Shown here: piece by piece, positions 1-9,383 of the stretch | Position numbering within the stretch: the first letter of the stretch is position 1 | Layout of the letters: each line of letters begins with the position of its first letter | Origin: Chara braunii | Taxonomy: Eukaryota > Streptophyta > Charophyceae > Charales > Characeae | Assembly (NCBI GenBank): GCA_003427395.1 | Contig: BFEA01000001.1 | Span: 833,593 to 861,308 of the forward strand | Length of the DNA: 27,716 nt | Direction of reading: 5' to 3' | The notes under the pieces: model-generated | What the model saw: only the letters and a program-made list of their open reading frames with translations | What the model was told of the DNA's origin: nothing | Databases searched by the model: none | Position numbers and translations under genes: made by a program

Positions 1-260
1 AGAGAGAGAGGGAGGAAGAGCACGTGAGGGGGAGAAACTGGTCGCACGGACGAAAGAGGGCGCGTGAAGGAGAAGAGAAACGAGGGCTGGAGGAGGGAGA
101 AAAGAAGTGAGCGGGGGCAGAAGTACCACTCAGCGAATGAGAAGAAGAAGAAGAAGAAGAAGAAGAAGAAGAAGAAGAAGGAAGAAGGAGGAGAGGAGGG
201 AGAGAAACAAGAATAAGGAAAAGAGATGGGGAAGGAGAGAGAGGAGAGGAGAGAAACTCT
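1..260. repeat. Purine-rich tract with (GAA)n microsatellite
   Basis: The plus strand is almost pure G/A for about 250 bases, with an uninterrupted GAA/AAG run at about 141-183. A reading frame crosses it as poly-Arg/Lys, but that is what any GAA/AGA repeat gives, so I do not call it coding. Such polypurine strands can form triplex DNA. A similar purine-rich composition returns at the far end of the window. Confidence 0.9.
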
Positions 261-275
261 CACCTTGTGTTGCAG

Positions 276-530
276 TCAATGCAGGCGACGTTCCGGGCGT
301 GGGTTTTGGGACCTTGTACTACGAGGGGCTCTCTACACGCACTTTGGGTGGTTTCCCGTTTGCGAGGGTAGAGGCTTGCCGGGGGTGTGAAGCATCCGTC
401 GAAGGAGACGTGAGGATGGACCAGCCATCCGCCCGACCCGTCCGAACACGCGCTTATGACGACGTGTCTCCCATGCTGGGGACATTGCACTGGATCAGGT
501 TACAGAGTGGAGGGTGTCGAGCACTATCAG
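276..530 (+). other. Possible orphan exon between splice-like sites
   Basis: A segment of 255 bp (exactly 85 codons) lies between an acceptor-like TTGTGTTGCAG ending at 275 and a strong donor-like CAG|GTAAGT at 531. It is open in one frame across its length and is less repetitive than its surroundings. The encoded peptide has no domain I recognise, and no partner exon is apparent. Splice-like sites of this quality occur by chance at this scale, so this is a weak candidate. Confidence 0.15.
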
Positions 531-536
531 GTAAGT

Positions 537-660
537 TCCCGATCCCGCGATTGACTCCTCGACACTTCTATCGGTAGGATGAGCAAAAACGGAAGAATCC
601 CGATCCCGCGATTGACTCCTCGACACTTCTATCGGTAGGATGAGCAAAAACGGAAGAATC
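537..660 (+). repeat. 61 bp perfect tandem duplication
   Basis: Bases 537-597 are repeated without change at 598-658, with the next two bases also shared. The unit contains TATCGGTAGGATGAGCAAAA, a motif that returns diverged at 1867-1898 and in inverted orientation at 27597-27630. The two adjacent copies being identical means that this duplication is recent. Confidence 0.95.
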
Positions 661-699
661 TACCAATAGGACACAAAAACATACACTACTACATTATAT

Positions 700-800
700 T
701 CTATGTGTGTGTGTATGTGAGTGTGTGTGAGTGTGTGTACGATTGTATAGGTGTAGGTGTGAGTGTGTGCACGTTTGAGTGTGAGAGAGAGAAAGGTTTG
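700..800 (+). repeat. (TG)n-rich low-complexity tract
   Basis: Imperfect TG/TATG/GAGTG repeats run from about 703 to 790. A similar TG-rich tract at about 1943-2025 also lies just downstream of a copy of the GGTAGGATGAGC-type motif, so the tract may be part of that dispersed repeat. Confidence 0.8.
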
Positions 801-881
801 CCAAGTTGACTCATGGACTGGGCAATGATGCGTCGTCACTCTGTCTGTACCTGATTGAAAACGTTGCTTGTATACATTTAG

Positions 882-1012
882 TATTGTTATTATTATTTAT
901 TATTATTATTTTAGTATTATTACTAGTAATAAGTATTATTTTTTATATTATTACTATTATTATTATCGCTATTATTATACTATTATTATTTATTATTATT
1001 CATTATTATTAT

Positions 1013-1050
<38 letters not shown>

Positions 1051-1051
1051 T
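882..1051 (+). repeat. (ATT)n microsatellite, imperfect then pure
   Basis: Interrupted ATT/TTA repeats become a pure run from about 1016 to 1051. Frames through it give poly-Ile/Leu/Tyr only and are not coding. Confidence 0.95.
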
Positions 1052-1129
1052 TTCGGGATAATACCCGTATAAACTTGGGGAAGCAAAGGGGGCACGTGGC
1101 AGTCTTGGGTGCTCATGGCATCTGTGTGT

Positions 1130-1598
1130 GAGAGGCCGGGTTGGGAATGATACGGAATACATACCTGGTGCTTGAGGTGATCGACATTGGCCGAGATCTA
1201 CCCGAACTTCAGGAAGCTGTTAACTTAATCAGAGGCTTCGTCATATAGCCTAGATAGGATCTGCCACATGTAGTCTGGGCGCCGAGTGCCGGATAGGATT
1301 TCCACTCTGGTTCTTCGTCGATGATGATGGGACTATTTTCAGCATTGTCAATTATGAACTCTTGGTGTGTTCTTATTTGGTGATTCTCGTGATGCAATGC
1401 TGCTGTTGGTTCGAGGTCACGACTATCTGGTCTTATGTGTACGACGCTGTTTGATTTCTGAAGATCGTTGTTGCACATTTTTCTTGCATTTTGTATTATT
1501 TAAATTTATTATTTCTATTATTATTATTATCATTGATTGATTGATATAATCGTTATTATTATTATTAATAGTATTATTATCATTATTATTATTATATA

Positions 1599-1642
<44 letters not shown>
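1130..1642 (+). repeat. Dispersed repeat, copy 1, with TTA microsatellite
   Basis: The unique part (about 1150-1500) aligns base by base with 3895-4250. Shared landmarks are GCTTGAGG, a CGAC.TTGG block, GTGCCG/GCCGAA-type blocks, TGAACTCTTG, CTCGTGATG, a GGTCACGACTATC block, GTTTGATT and TTTCTTGCATT. By eye the two copies are roughly 70% identical. In both, the shared sequence passes straight into a TTA microsatellite (here about 1505-1642). No terminal repeats, tRNA-like promoter boxes or reading frame are evident, so the class is unknown. Confidence 0.75.
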
Positions 1643-1935
1643 GTCAGGTCACTTTAGTCTTACCTGAACGAATGGTGTTCCATGCAAATAGCGTCATGAG
1701 GACGGGCCTCTCCTCTGCCCGGCTTGTTGGAATGCAATCTTGTATTCGTCGTGTCTTAGTACTGTGGTCTCGGTTTGCTGTGCCTCATTGCAGTTCCATG
1801 TCGCGCGTCGGAGGAGAGGAAAAGGGGATAGTTAAGTCTTCAATCTTACGGAGGCCTCGATAGTACTTCCATCAACAGGATGAACAAAAATAAACGGACC
1901 AAATACTAGATTTCAGGAGTATATGCTACTACTAC
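1643..1935. other. Anonymous sequence after the microsatellite
   Basis: No convincing gene. A short stretch around 1685-1712 (TGCAAAT...GACGGGCCT) resembles 4432-4470 (TGCAAAC...GCGGGCCT), so the dispersed repeat may continue past the microsatellite. 1867-1898 carries a diverged copy of the motif found in the 61 bp duplication. Confidence 0.4.
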
Positions 1936-2263
1936 TACGGGTACATGTGTGTGCGAATATGCATATGAGTATGCACGTATATGTGTACGTAACTGTTTGT
2001 GTATATGTGTGTGTGTATGCGGCCGTGTTTACTATATATTGAGAACAAGAATGATTGTGCCTGACTGTGTNGACGACTTTCTACTGAATCATCAGGGGGT
2101 TGAACANAGACAGACAATCTGCCAAAAAGGATAACGGCTCACCACCTCACCCGTGGGTGTGTATGAAAGCATGAGTGTATGTAAAGTGGGAGAGAGAGAC
2201 ATAGATGGTGTTAGCGTGCATGTGTGTTTGTGTGAGTATTAAGGAACGTAAGGGAGTGGGGAN

Positions 2264-2470
2264 ATGACAATAGATAAACAGAAACANACAGACAAATACA
2301 AGCAGCCAGGCAGACAGACAAACCTACTGACTGAGACAGACATACAAAATAAAAGACAAACTCAAACGTACAGGACACAACACAGACATCCAGACATACA
2401 GACGACATACAGACATACAGATGGACGAAAACANATACACAGACAGTTAGTCAGACAGGCAGCACAACAA
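2264..2470 (+). repeat. CAGA-rich degenerate low-complexity tract
   Basis: Degenerate CAGACA/ACATACAGA repeats dominate the plus strand. Several isolated N bases fall within and around the tract. A related tract occurs at about 3590-3735. Open frames here reflect the lack of T on the strand and are not genes. Confidence 0.85.
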
Positions 2471-3589
2471 ACCGGCGACAACCGCCCACTCAGATCTCAG
2501 AGACATGGTAACTGAGAACACAGTTCAGATTCAAGTTTCACTTCAATGGCNATGGCGACTCAACGCCCGCACAACTCTCTCNGCTCGCATACACAGGATC
2601 ACCCCGAAAATCTCACTTGCACNCTGACTCTCANGTACTCGCATGCACGCCGACTCAACCATTGGCCACCTGCCTATAGTCTGCCGAGGGCTGCATCTGA
2701 AAAGCCACTTCCGGACTTTCCGGAAATCTGCGGGCTCGGCCCCCTCGATACTGTAGCAGCAATAACTTTGACACTTCAAGGCTGTAGTGGCTGCAACTTG
2801 GACCCTGCAAAGGACTTACAGCTACGACACCCAGGATCTGCTAAGGTCTACAAACNACAGGCCGACTGACTGAACCCCTACGACCTACATATGACAAATT
2901 ATCAATTGCTGCGAATACCCGGATCACGGGTTCGACTCTCAGGATCTACACAGATACTGTACACAGGAAAGATGATGACTAGGGAACGAGCCTTTGGATC
3001 TACATCGGCTACTGTGCAAGGTGAAATTCGTCTCAGGCTGGTAGTGTTGTTATTATTAGCATTATCATTACTATCGACATTATTATTATGATGATGATTT
3101 ATTGTTATTATGATTATTTTTACTTGCTGACCAACTTGCCTTTTTCCTCGTTACACCTGCGCACCGCACTGACGACAAAGCTCAGAAATATGAAAGCTAG
3201 GGACATAGTTCAGCTGCGAGCTCTGTCGCACAGGGCAACTTTCTGTTTGTCACCAAGCTCGACCTCACTGATCCACACGCACTAGACTTAGGATCACCCT
3301 GGGTATTCCTCACATGGCATTCTATATAAATATATACGACGGCTATGGCCGCTGTGACTACGCTACCTCCCTCACCCACTGCGTCCCCCGGGCTCACTAC
3401 AAGCCTCCTTGCACGAGTCACTTTGGCAGCACTTCCGGATGGCTCACGCAATAATGAATGAATGGCGGAGGGCTGTCTCTGGAATTATGCGTCTGCAACC
3501 CATTAATCCCCTTTTCCATGCCTATAGAGCACACTGCCCCATGCAGTACTGCTTGACTGAACGAGGACGACAAGCAGCCAAACAGACAC
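2471..3589. other. Anonymous region, no gene seen
   Basis: No reading frame shows domain-like composition. It contains isolated N bases up to about 2856, a single sequence resembling a Pol III B box (GGGTTCGACTC near 2929) with no A box at a suitable distance, and a TTA/ATG-rich patch at about 3045-3120. Confidence 0.6.
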
Positions 3590-3736
3590 GGTTTGTCAAG
3601 TCAGACGGACACAGTCAATCAGACAGACGGACCAGACCAGCTAACAGAAACGAGCAAGACAGACAAAGAAAGATAAATAGACAGACTTAACACAAGACAA
3701 ATGAATAAAGGTAGATGATGACAAGCAGAAACAGAC

Positions 3737-3738
<2 letters not shown>

Positions 3739-3796
<58 letters not shown>
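3739..3796. repeat. (AT)n microsatellite
   Basis: An uninterrupted run of about 29 AT units directly follows a CAGA-rich tract (about 3590-3738). It is self-complementary and can extrude as a cruciform; such runs are also frequent sites of assembly slippage. Confidence 0.97.
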
Positions 3797-3799
<3 letters not shown>

Positions 3800-3879
3800 T
3801 GTTTTGTTAAATCAAGCGGCTCTGTACTATGCTAAGTGAGGGTGTGGTAGGCTTGGGTGCAAGTAACATCGGTAAGGGG

Positions 3880-4247
3880 GATAAAGGTTGATAAGAGATG
3901 CAAGGAACCTACTTGGGGCTTGAGGCAAACGACCTTGGTCACTGTATGCGCGTGCTAAGGTAAAGTTATTGCCATCATCATTCGGCGATGTCGTGGGTAG
4001 GCCAAGTGGGATCTACCATCTGTAGTATGGGTGCCGAACGCCGAATGGGATATCAACACTGGTTTTTCATTATGGTCATGATGATGAGACTTAACCAGCA
4101 TTGGCAATATTGAACTCTTGATGTCTTCCTATCCGGTGAGACTCGTGATGTAACCTGGCTGTTGGTGCAGGGTCACGACTATCCGGTCTTGCGTATATGG
4201 TGATGTTTGATTGCTGAAATTCGTTATTACTCACATTTCTTGCATTA

Positions 4248-4302
<55 letters not shown>

Positions 4303-4378
4303 TATGATTATTATTATTGGTATTATTTTATTATTATTATTATCATTATTATTATTATTATTATTGTTATTATTATTG
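3880..4378 (+). repeat. Dispersed repeat, copy 2, with TTA microsatellite
   Basis: This is the diverged partner of the copy at 1130-1642. The unique part (about 3895-4250) keeps the order of all the shared blocks, with small insertions and deletions, and again runs directly into a TTA microsatellite (about 4246-4378). The conserved link between unique sequence and microsatellite suggests that the microsatellite belongs to the repeat rather than arising twice by chance. Confidence 0.75.
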
Positions 4379-5040
4379 TGAAGACCCAACCCAGGTGACC
4401 TATCGGACATCACATTGGTCTAAGCCAAGGCCCCTGCAAACAAAATGTCCGCCCTAAGTGAAGGCGGGCCTGAATATTCATCACAAGCCAAATCAACATT
4501 TTCGTATGTGGGCATTTAGACTTCTGCAGCACATTGGCTGAGTGAACGTGCAGACCTCACTAGGCTGTGCCGTACAGGAGGTCCGGGCCACGAAAGTTGT
4601 GCCTGGGCGCCTACACGCAAAAACAGGGTAGCGGGGCATAGACGGCCGTAGCCAGCCTGCAGAGTGCCAGGGGGTACAACGGGAGATCGAGCGATCTTCA
4701 GGGATAAGGCATTGTGTGTGGATAATCAAGGTCTGATTGAGGGTGACGAGATACGTACCTAGTACATAAGAGAGAGGTCGTCGATGACATTGACAGACAT
4801 ATGATCCGAAGTGATCTCGTTGAGTGAACGAGATGTAGCGTAGGATAGTATGGCAAAGCAGGCCGAGCAGTGTCCACCAGACGGGAGAGAGCGACTTTGG
4901 GTACTGTGATGGTGTGGCCTGCGGGCTTGGACATTGGCTCATTACTATTGTATTATGGATACTCAATGCATGCATGGTTAGCTCACGCAGCCGCTGGATT
5001 CGCAATTTGGGTTTCTATATGACATCCACAATCATGTTCC
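4379..5040. other. Anonymous region, no gene supported
   Basis: A 170-codon frame is open on the minus strand (4493-5005). Its product is rich in Cys, Pro, Ser and Thr, has no recognisable domain, and overlaps a second open minus-strand frame, so I treat both as chance. An imperfect ATT patch follows at about 5044-5112. Confidence 0.5.
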
Positions 5041-5112
5041 GTCTAATTATTATTATTATTATTATTTATTAATATTACTATTATTGTTGTCATTATTATT
5101 TACTGAATATTA

Positions 5113-5770
5113 CGTAGGGATTATTTCTGATATTGAGCATCATGAGAAAGGGAAGAAGAAAGGGCAAGACGCTAAAAAGGAAGGAACACCGTCACCATGT
5201 GGTGGTGCCTGCCTCCTCCATCCTTCCTCATTCTTCATTCTCCTGTAAACTAATCCCCTTACTTCCTTTTTGATTTCACACTTGCCTAAAAAGATATGAT
5301 ATCTTTGAATATGAAGTTTTATTCTATGAAAAAAGATACTCAGACAAACAGACAACAGGGCGATTGAGGGAGCTCTGCCGGAGTTCAGGAGGAACTCTGG
5401 AGGCAGGGAACCTTAAGGTACGTGTCACATATTCTTTTCCCATATATCCTTAAAGGTTACACCCTTCTATTATCTGCTTTTATGATTGTACAATATATTG
5501 TTTATGGCGTTCTTCAGGACTAAGGCACCAAAAACAAAAGGACTATATGATTGAAATCAGAACGTGCCAGGTGTCAGAAAAGGAACCCAGGAAAGAACCG
5601 AGAAGGAACTTAGCCTCCATGGTCTTGAGAAAAACAAAGGCATTATGATGGAGGTCTCCATTGTGGTTGTCAAACTGCCTGCATGGAATGACTAAAAGGC
5701 TACTCGCCGTGCGAACTACCAAGTCATCCATCTAACTAGTCAACTTTTGACATGCATACATTGATAACAG
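5113..5770. other. Anonymous AT-rich spacer before the hairpin array
   Basis: No gene, repeat or motif that I can support. The last bases (ACATTG...CAGGAAGATGCC) resemble those before 6381 (ACATTGGAAGCAGGAAGATGCC), which suggests that the higher-order unit may start slightly upstream of its first hairpin. Confidence 0.5.
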
Positions 5771-6380
5771 GAAGATGCCGTGCATCTTTTCTCTTGACTC
5801 ACCAGCTAAATCCAAGGCTAATCCGGTACTCCCGTGGAGTACATATCTTCAAGTGATTAATCAAAGCATGACTAATCCGGTACTCCCGTGGGGTACACGT
5901 TTTCAAACNANTAACAAGAGNAGAGNTAATGGGAGGCTCCCGTGGGGTTCTCCTATCACTGGTCTGACTAGACTTGGGATGGGAATTAAGTACTCCCGGG
6001 TGAGTACACAAACTCCTAAGTCTAGGTCNATCTGTNCGACTTCCGTGTAAGTCAACNATATNTTTTGCTCAATTTAATANATAAACGAATAAATGTANGA
6101 TCANGGCGACTAACCTAAGAGTGGTCTTGATCTCCTACGCATCGAACTGGTATTAGGGTGACTCCCGGGAGGGTTATCCTAATACTTTGTTTGATCTGGG
6201 GATCAACTAACGAGGAAAGAATGAGTTGATTATGTCTGGACAGGTAAAAGGGATACTCCCGGGTGAGTAACCCTGCGACTTGTTTTGGTAGGACTAATGG
6301 ATTGGCATCATTTCATACTAATGACCTAACTAAAGTAGACAAATTGGTATAATGATTGATTGACTCTGACATTGGAAGCA
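5771..6380. repeat. Hairpin array, higher-order unit 1
   Basis: The unit opens with a hairpin AAGATGC-CGT-GCATCTT (5772-5788). Two GTAC hairpins follow (5826-5842 and 5880-5896, 7 bp arms around CGT). A ~400 bp module then holds further hairpins at 5931-5953, 5990-6007 (GTACTC/GAGTAC), 6038-6053 (GACTT/AAGTC), 6150-6185 (GTATTAGG/CCTAATAC outer stem) and 6250-6273. The module matches 6949-7320 in order and content. Isolated N bases lie at about 5909-6108. No frame is conserved between the units, so the conserved feature is the fold rather than a protein. Confidence 0.85.
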
Positions 6381-7335
6381 GGAAGATGCCGTGCATCTTC
6401 CCTATTTTTACAAGCAGATTACATCGACAACTGTCTTTTTGGTCCAATACTTCCGTGAAGTACACTCCTTCAGTTTAACGAAATCCATTTGATCTGGTAC
6501 TTCCGTGAAGTACACTTCTTCAACTTAACAAAAGCCCAACGATCCGGTGCTTCCGTGAAGTACACTTCTTCAAACTTAACAAAAGCCAGTTTGACCGGTA
6601 CTTCCGTGAAGTACATCCTTCAGTTTAACAAATGTCATTTGATCCGGTACTTCCGTGAAGTACATTCCTTCAGTCTAACGAAAGCCGACTTGATCCGGTA
6701 CTTCCGTGAAGTACACTCTTTCAAACTTAACAAAAGCCATTTGATCGGTACTTCCGTGAAGTACAATCCTACAATTGTTAGCAACAACCATTGACCCGGT
6801 ACTCCCGTGGGGTACGCTCCTTCAGCTTAACAACAACCATTGATTCAGTACTCCCGTGGGGTACAGTTCTTCAACTTAACGAAAGCCAATTAATCCAGTA
6901 CTCTCGTAGGGTACTCATCTTCAAAAGCTAACAAAGGCAAAATGTAGCAGGAGGCTTCCGTGAGGCTTTCCTATCACCAATCGAACTAGACTGGGGAGGG
7001 ATTCGAGTACTCCCGGGTGAGTGTACGAACTCCTAAGTCTGAGTCGATCTGTCCCACTTCCCGTGGCAGTCAACATGCCTTTTGCTCACTTACAATGCAT
7101 AAGCCAGATAGGTGAATTGTCAGGGCAACTCAATTAAGAGTTGTTTTTTATCTCCTATGCATCGAACTAGTGGTAGGATGACTCCCGGGTGGGTTATCCT
7201 AACACTTGTTTGATTTGGGGGTCGACTAACTGAGGGCAAGGATGAAACGAATGTGTTTTGAACAGTAGAATGATATTCCCGGTTGAGTAAACCCTACTTG
7301 TTCAGGTATGACTAATGGATGATATGAGTAGAAGT
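6381..7335. repeat. Hairpin array, higher-order unit 2
   Basis: This unit repeats the plan of unit 1. It opens with a perfect 9 bp hairpin GGAAGATGC-CGT-GCATCTTCC (6381-6401). An expanded GTAC-hairpin array (6447-6914) follows, then the ~370 bp module (6949-7320) with hairpins at 6949-6973, 7007-7026 and 7169-7206 plus a degenerate one near 7272. Relative to unit 1 the main change is expansion of the 50 bp repeat from two copies to ten, which indicates tandem amplification inside a larger duplicated unit. Confidence 0.85.
6447..6914. repeat. Ten GTAC hairpins at ~50 bp period
   Basis: Inverted repeats start at 6447, 6497, 6547, 6598, 6647, 6698, 6748, 6799, 6848 and 6898, a spacing of 49-51 bp. 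The first seven are GTACTTC-CGT-GAAGTAC or one-base variants of it. The next two are GTACTCC-CGT-GGGGTAC and the last is GTACTCT-CGT-AGGGTAC. The intervening ~33 bp resemble one another (CTTCAACTTAACAAAAGCC-type), so these are tandem repeats and not independent spacers. Arm changes mostly keep pairing, including G.T wobbles. The period is not a multiple of three, which rules out a repetitive protein. Confidence 0.95.
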
Positions 7336-7360
7336 TAATCATCTATCTAACGTTAAGCCA

Positions 7361-7740
7361 GAGAATGGGAGACTCCCGTGGGGTCATCTCGTTATTTCTC
7401 AGACTTCACCTTAACAAGCCTAATAAGATACTCCAACTAGAGGAGGATCTGATGTTTGTCTGAATCCGCTAACATAATCCCAGCTCGTCTGACTCTAAGT
7501 AAGTATTAGGGTGGCTCCCGTAGAGTCATCCTATTACACTTTTGAGGAAAAGACTGAGCTCTGAATCAAGTAGTAATAGGCGGCTTCCGTGAAGACCGCC
7601 TGTTACTAACTTTGATTTGGAATTGACACTTGGACCCGGAGTGTTTTCTGTATGTTGGGTCAAGTGTTGAGACGACTCAACATAGACCTCCTAACTATCT
7701 ACTTCACTAACAAAAGGATACTCCCGGGTGAGTTATCCGA
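7361..7740. repeat. Further hairpins of the same family, irregular spacing
   Basis: Hairpins with the same apex but long, unrelated outer stems lie at 7361-7400 (CTCC-CGT-GGGG apex), 7503-7537 (GTATTAGG/CCTATTAC outer arms), 7569-7607 (AGTAATAGGCGG pairing with CCGCCTGTTACT) and 7716-7738 (GGATACTC/GAGTTATCC around CCGGGT). A plain hairpin GTTGAG-ACGA-CTCAAC lies near 7666. The outer stems differ between members while the apex is retained. Confidence 0.8.
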
Positions 7741-7866
7741 TCACTTACACTGGATGACATGAGCTATTTGATTGCATAAGGACTGCCTGAACTTTGAAAA
7801 GTGATTGAGTGCTCCCTTTGCGGCGACTCGACTACTCTTCTGACTAACGGATTGTTTGGAATTGAT

Positions 7867-7971
7867 CAAGTAGTGGAAGATTCCCCGGTGAGTCAGCCCA
7901 CTACTTGCGTATGTCAGGATAAGAAAAAGAGAAAGGAAAATGAGTTTTCCATTGGGAGCGACTCCCAATGG
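7867..7971. repeat. Three strong hairpins closing the array
   Basis: 7867-7907 has a perfect 10 bp outer stem (CAAGTAGTGG/CCACTACTTG) enclosing the family apex TTCCCCGGTGAGT. 7935-7950 is GGAAAA-TGAG-TTTTCC. 7949-7971 is a perfect 10 bp stem CCATTGGGAG/CTCCCAATGG with a 3-base loop CGA. The last keeps the three-base-loop plan of the GTAC hairpins but with a different loop. A lone GTTATC-ACTC-GATAAC hairpin follows at 8460-8475. Confidence 0.85.
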
Positions 7972-9060
7972 TTCTTTAGAGAGAAAACGTAGAAGAAAGC
8001 GAATGTCGAAGGGAAAAAGATTAGACAAAAAGGAGTTCCGCATAGCCTCAATTCATTGGTAGGTTCCTAAGGGAGAAACCACCGAACGGCATGAGTAGAT
8101 CTCAGTTAGATTGTCGCGTAAACACAAAGAGGTGTGCTTATCCGCAAGAGAGAGAATGCAAGGACTGAGAATAAGGAAACGTGAATTTCCCTGAGACAAC
8201 TAAGGACATAGGCAAGAAACTCCTTGAAATAAAAGGAGGAGGTGTGACAGACGACTCGGGGTAAATAGAAGCTAGGGGTTAGACTTTGGGATGTTAATCC
8301 GAAAACTCACAAACCAGAACTAAGGGTTTGACCCTTAGATATCATTATGTGGGGATCAAGTGGGGATGTTGAATCCTTGTTGACCTGTGTGTGTGCAGGT
8401 CTTTTGCTTTGGTTTACTGCAATTGAAGGAGAAGTCCTACCTAAAGGACTCAATTTTTTGTTATCACTCGATAACAGGTCGGTCGTTGCCGATTCCACTT
8501 TTCTACCTTGGCTTGATACCTACATCTAAAGACAAACCTTGTGGTCAGTAAAACTGTCACCTATGGTCGTTCCCCAAACGGTCCTGGTCACTCTCAATGA
8601 TCCTTTGAATAAATGTGAGGGGGCTGGGCTTGCATCTCAGGATAAAGCTGTCATGCATGGTTTGGGTAGTGAGGGACAATGTCAATGGTTGATGGTTGAC
8701 GTCGTTAGTGCATGGCATGTGAACTGTCTTTGCATTATGTTGTGCAGGTCTGTTTTGTTCGTGAGTTTGAGATTGAAGTGAACCTGATTGAAGAATTCTG
8801 GACACTCAACACTTGTGAAAGTGGGAAGGGTTCTCAGTGGTAATACCTCGATATTCATAATCATTCTTATATAACTTCCATGATATCTGATGATCAGCCA
8901 AACGTTGAGTAGAGTAGAATATCCTTTGGTAGTAACAAGGTTTTGTTTTGATACTTTGAACATAGTGGTGAAAAGGAGAATGTGTCCTTGGAAAGGAAGG
9001 GGGAATAGACGATCATCTCAAAGTTCGACCTGAGTATCTAACGACTCAGTCCTAGGCGTC
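7972..9060. other. Non-coding stretch between hairpins and putative LTR
   Basis: Several 60-90 codon frames are open on both strands but overlap one another and have no recognisable domain. Two acceptor-like TGTGTGTGCAG|GT and GTTGTGCAG|GT sequences occur near 8398 and 8745. The region may belong to the 5' LTR or the flank; without a matching 3' LTR I cannot place the LTR start. Confidence 0.5.
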
Positions 9061-9380
9061 TTACGGCGTGTACCCCATATTATGCTACAGCGATCGAGCA
9101 AATGCCATCGGCCGACCTACCTCTACTCAGGCATGTAAAAACCTTCGCACGTGGGCCGGTAACTCAGCAGGGATACCCCTACCTGAGGGTGGTGACAGCC
9201 CCTCTGGTAGAGGTAAGTTGTACCTCGCGACGTCCCGACCTGTCGCAGGGCGTCGTGAGAGCTATAGCACGCGCGCACGGTTGGAGTGGTGACAAGTTGA
9301 TTCTTCAAAAATAAATCCTACGTGACACGACCCATGAGGTTCAGCGCTCCCAGCGGGGTGCGGGACCGCCGCGCGCGACA
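9061..9380 (+). repeat. Presumed 3' end of a 5' LTR
   Basis: LTRs of this class end in CA a few bases before the primer-binding site. Here GCGCGCGACA ends at 9380, three bases before a tRNA-Asp-type PBS. The segment is GC-rich and has no convincing gene, consistent with an LTR R/U5 region. The start of the LTR is not defined: I found no TG...CA partner copy downstream. The left limit given is only where base composition changes. Confidence 0.45.
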
Positions 9381-9383
9381 GAA

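Noticed and set aside
806-1131. Overlapping ORFs of poly-Ile/Leu/Tyr, also at 1537-1863 and 4207-4413
   Set aside because: They are translations of TTA/ATT microsatellites; no non-repetitive domain.
2920-2945. Pol III B-box-like GGGTTCGACTC (and a similar one on the minus strand near 26604)
   Set aside because: No A box at a suitable distance and no tRNA cloverleaf; single boxes occur by chance.
4493-5005. 170-codon minus-strand ORF
   Set aside because: No domain, unusual Cys/Pro content, overlapped by another open frame, no promoter or splice context.
6489-6794. 101-codon repetitive ORF across the hairpin array
   Set aside because: The repeat period is 49-51 bp, so the peptide changes frame from unit to unit; the frame is open by chance.
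6447-6914. CRISPR-like array (17 bp palindromic repeats, ~33 bp spacers, regular period)
   Set aside because: The spacers resemble one another, the context is eukaryotic, and no cas gene is present. The unit is a 50 bp tandem repeat.
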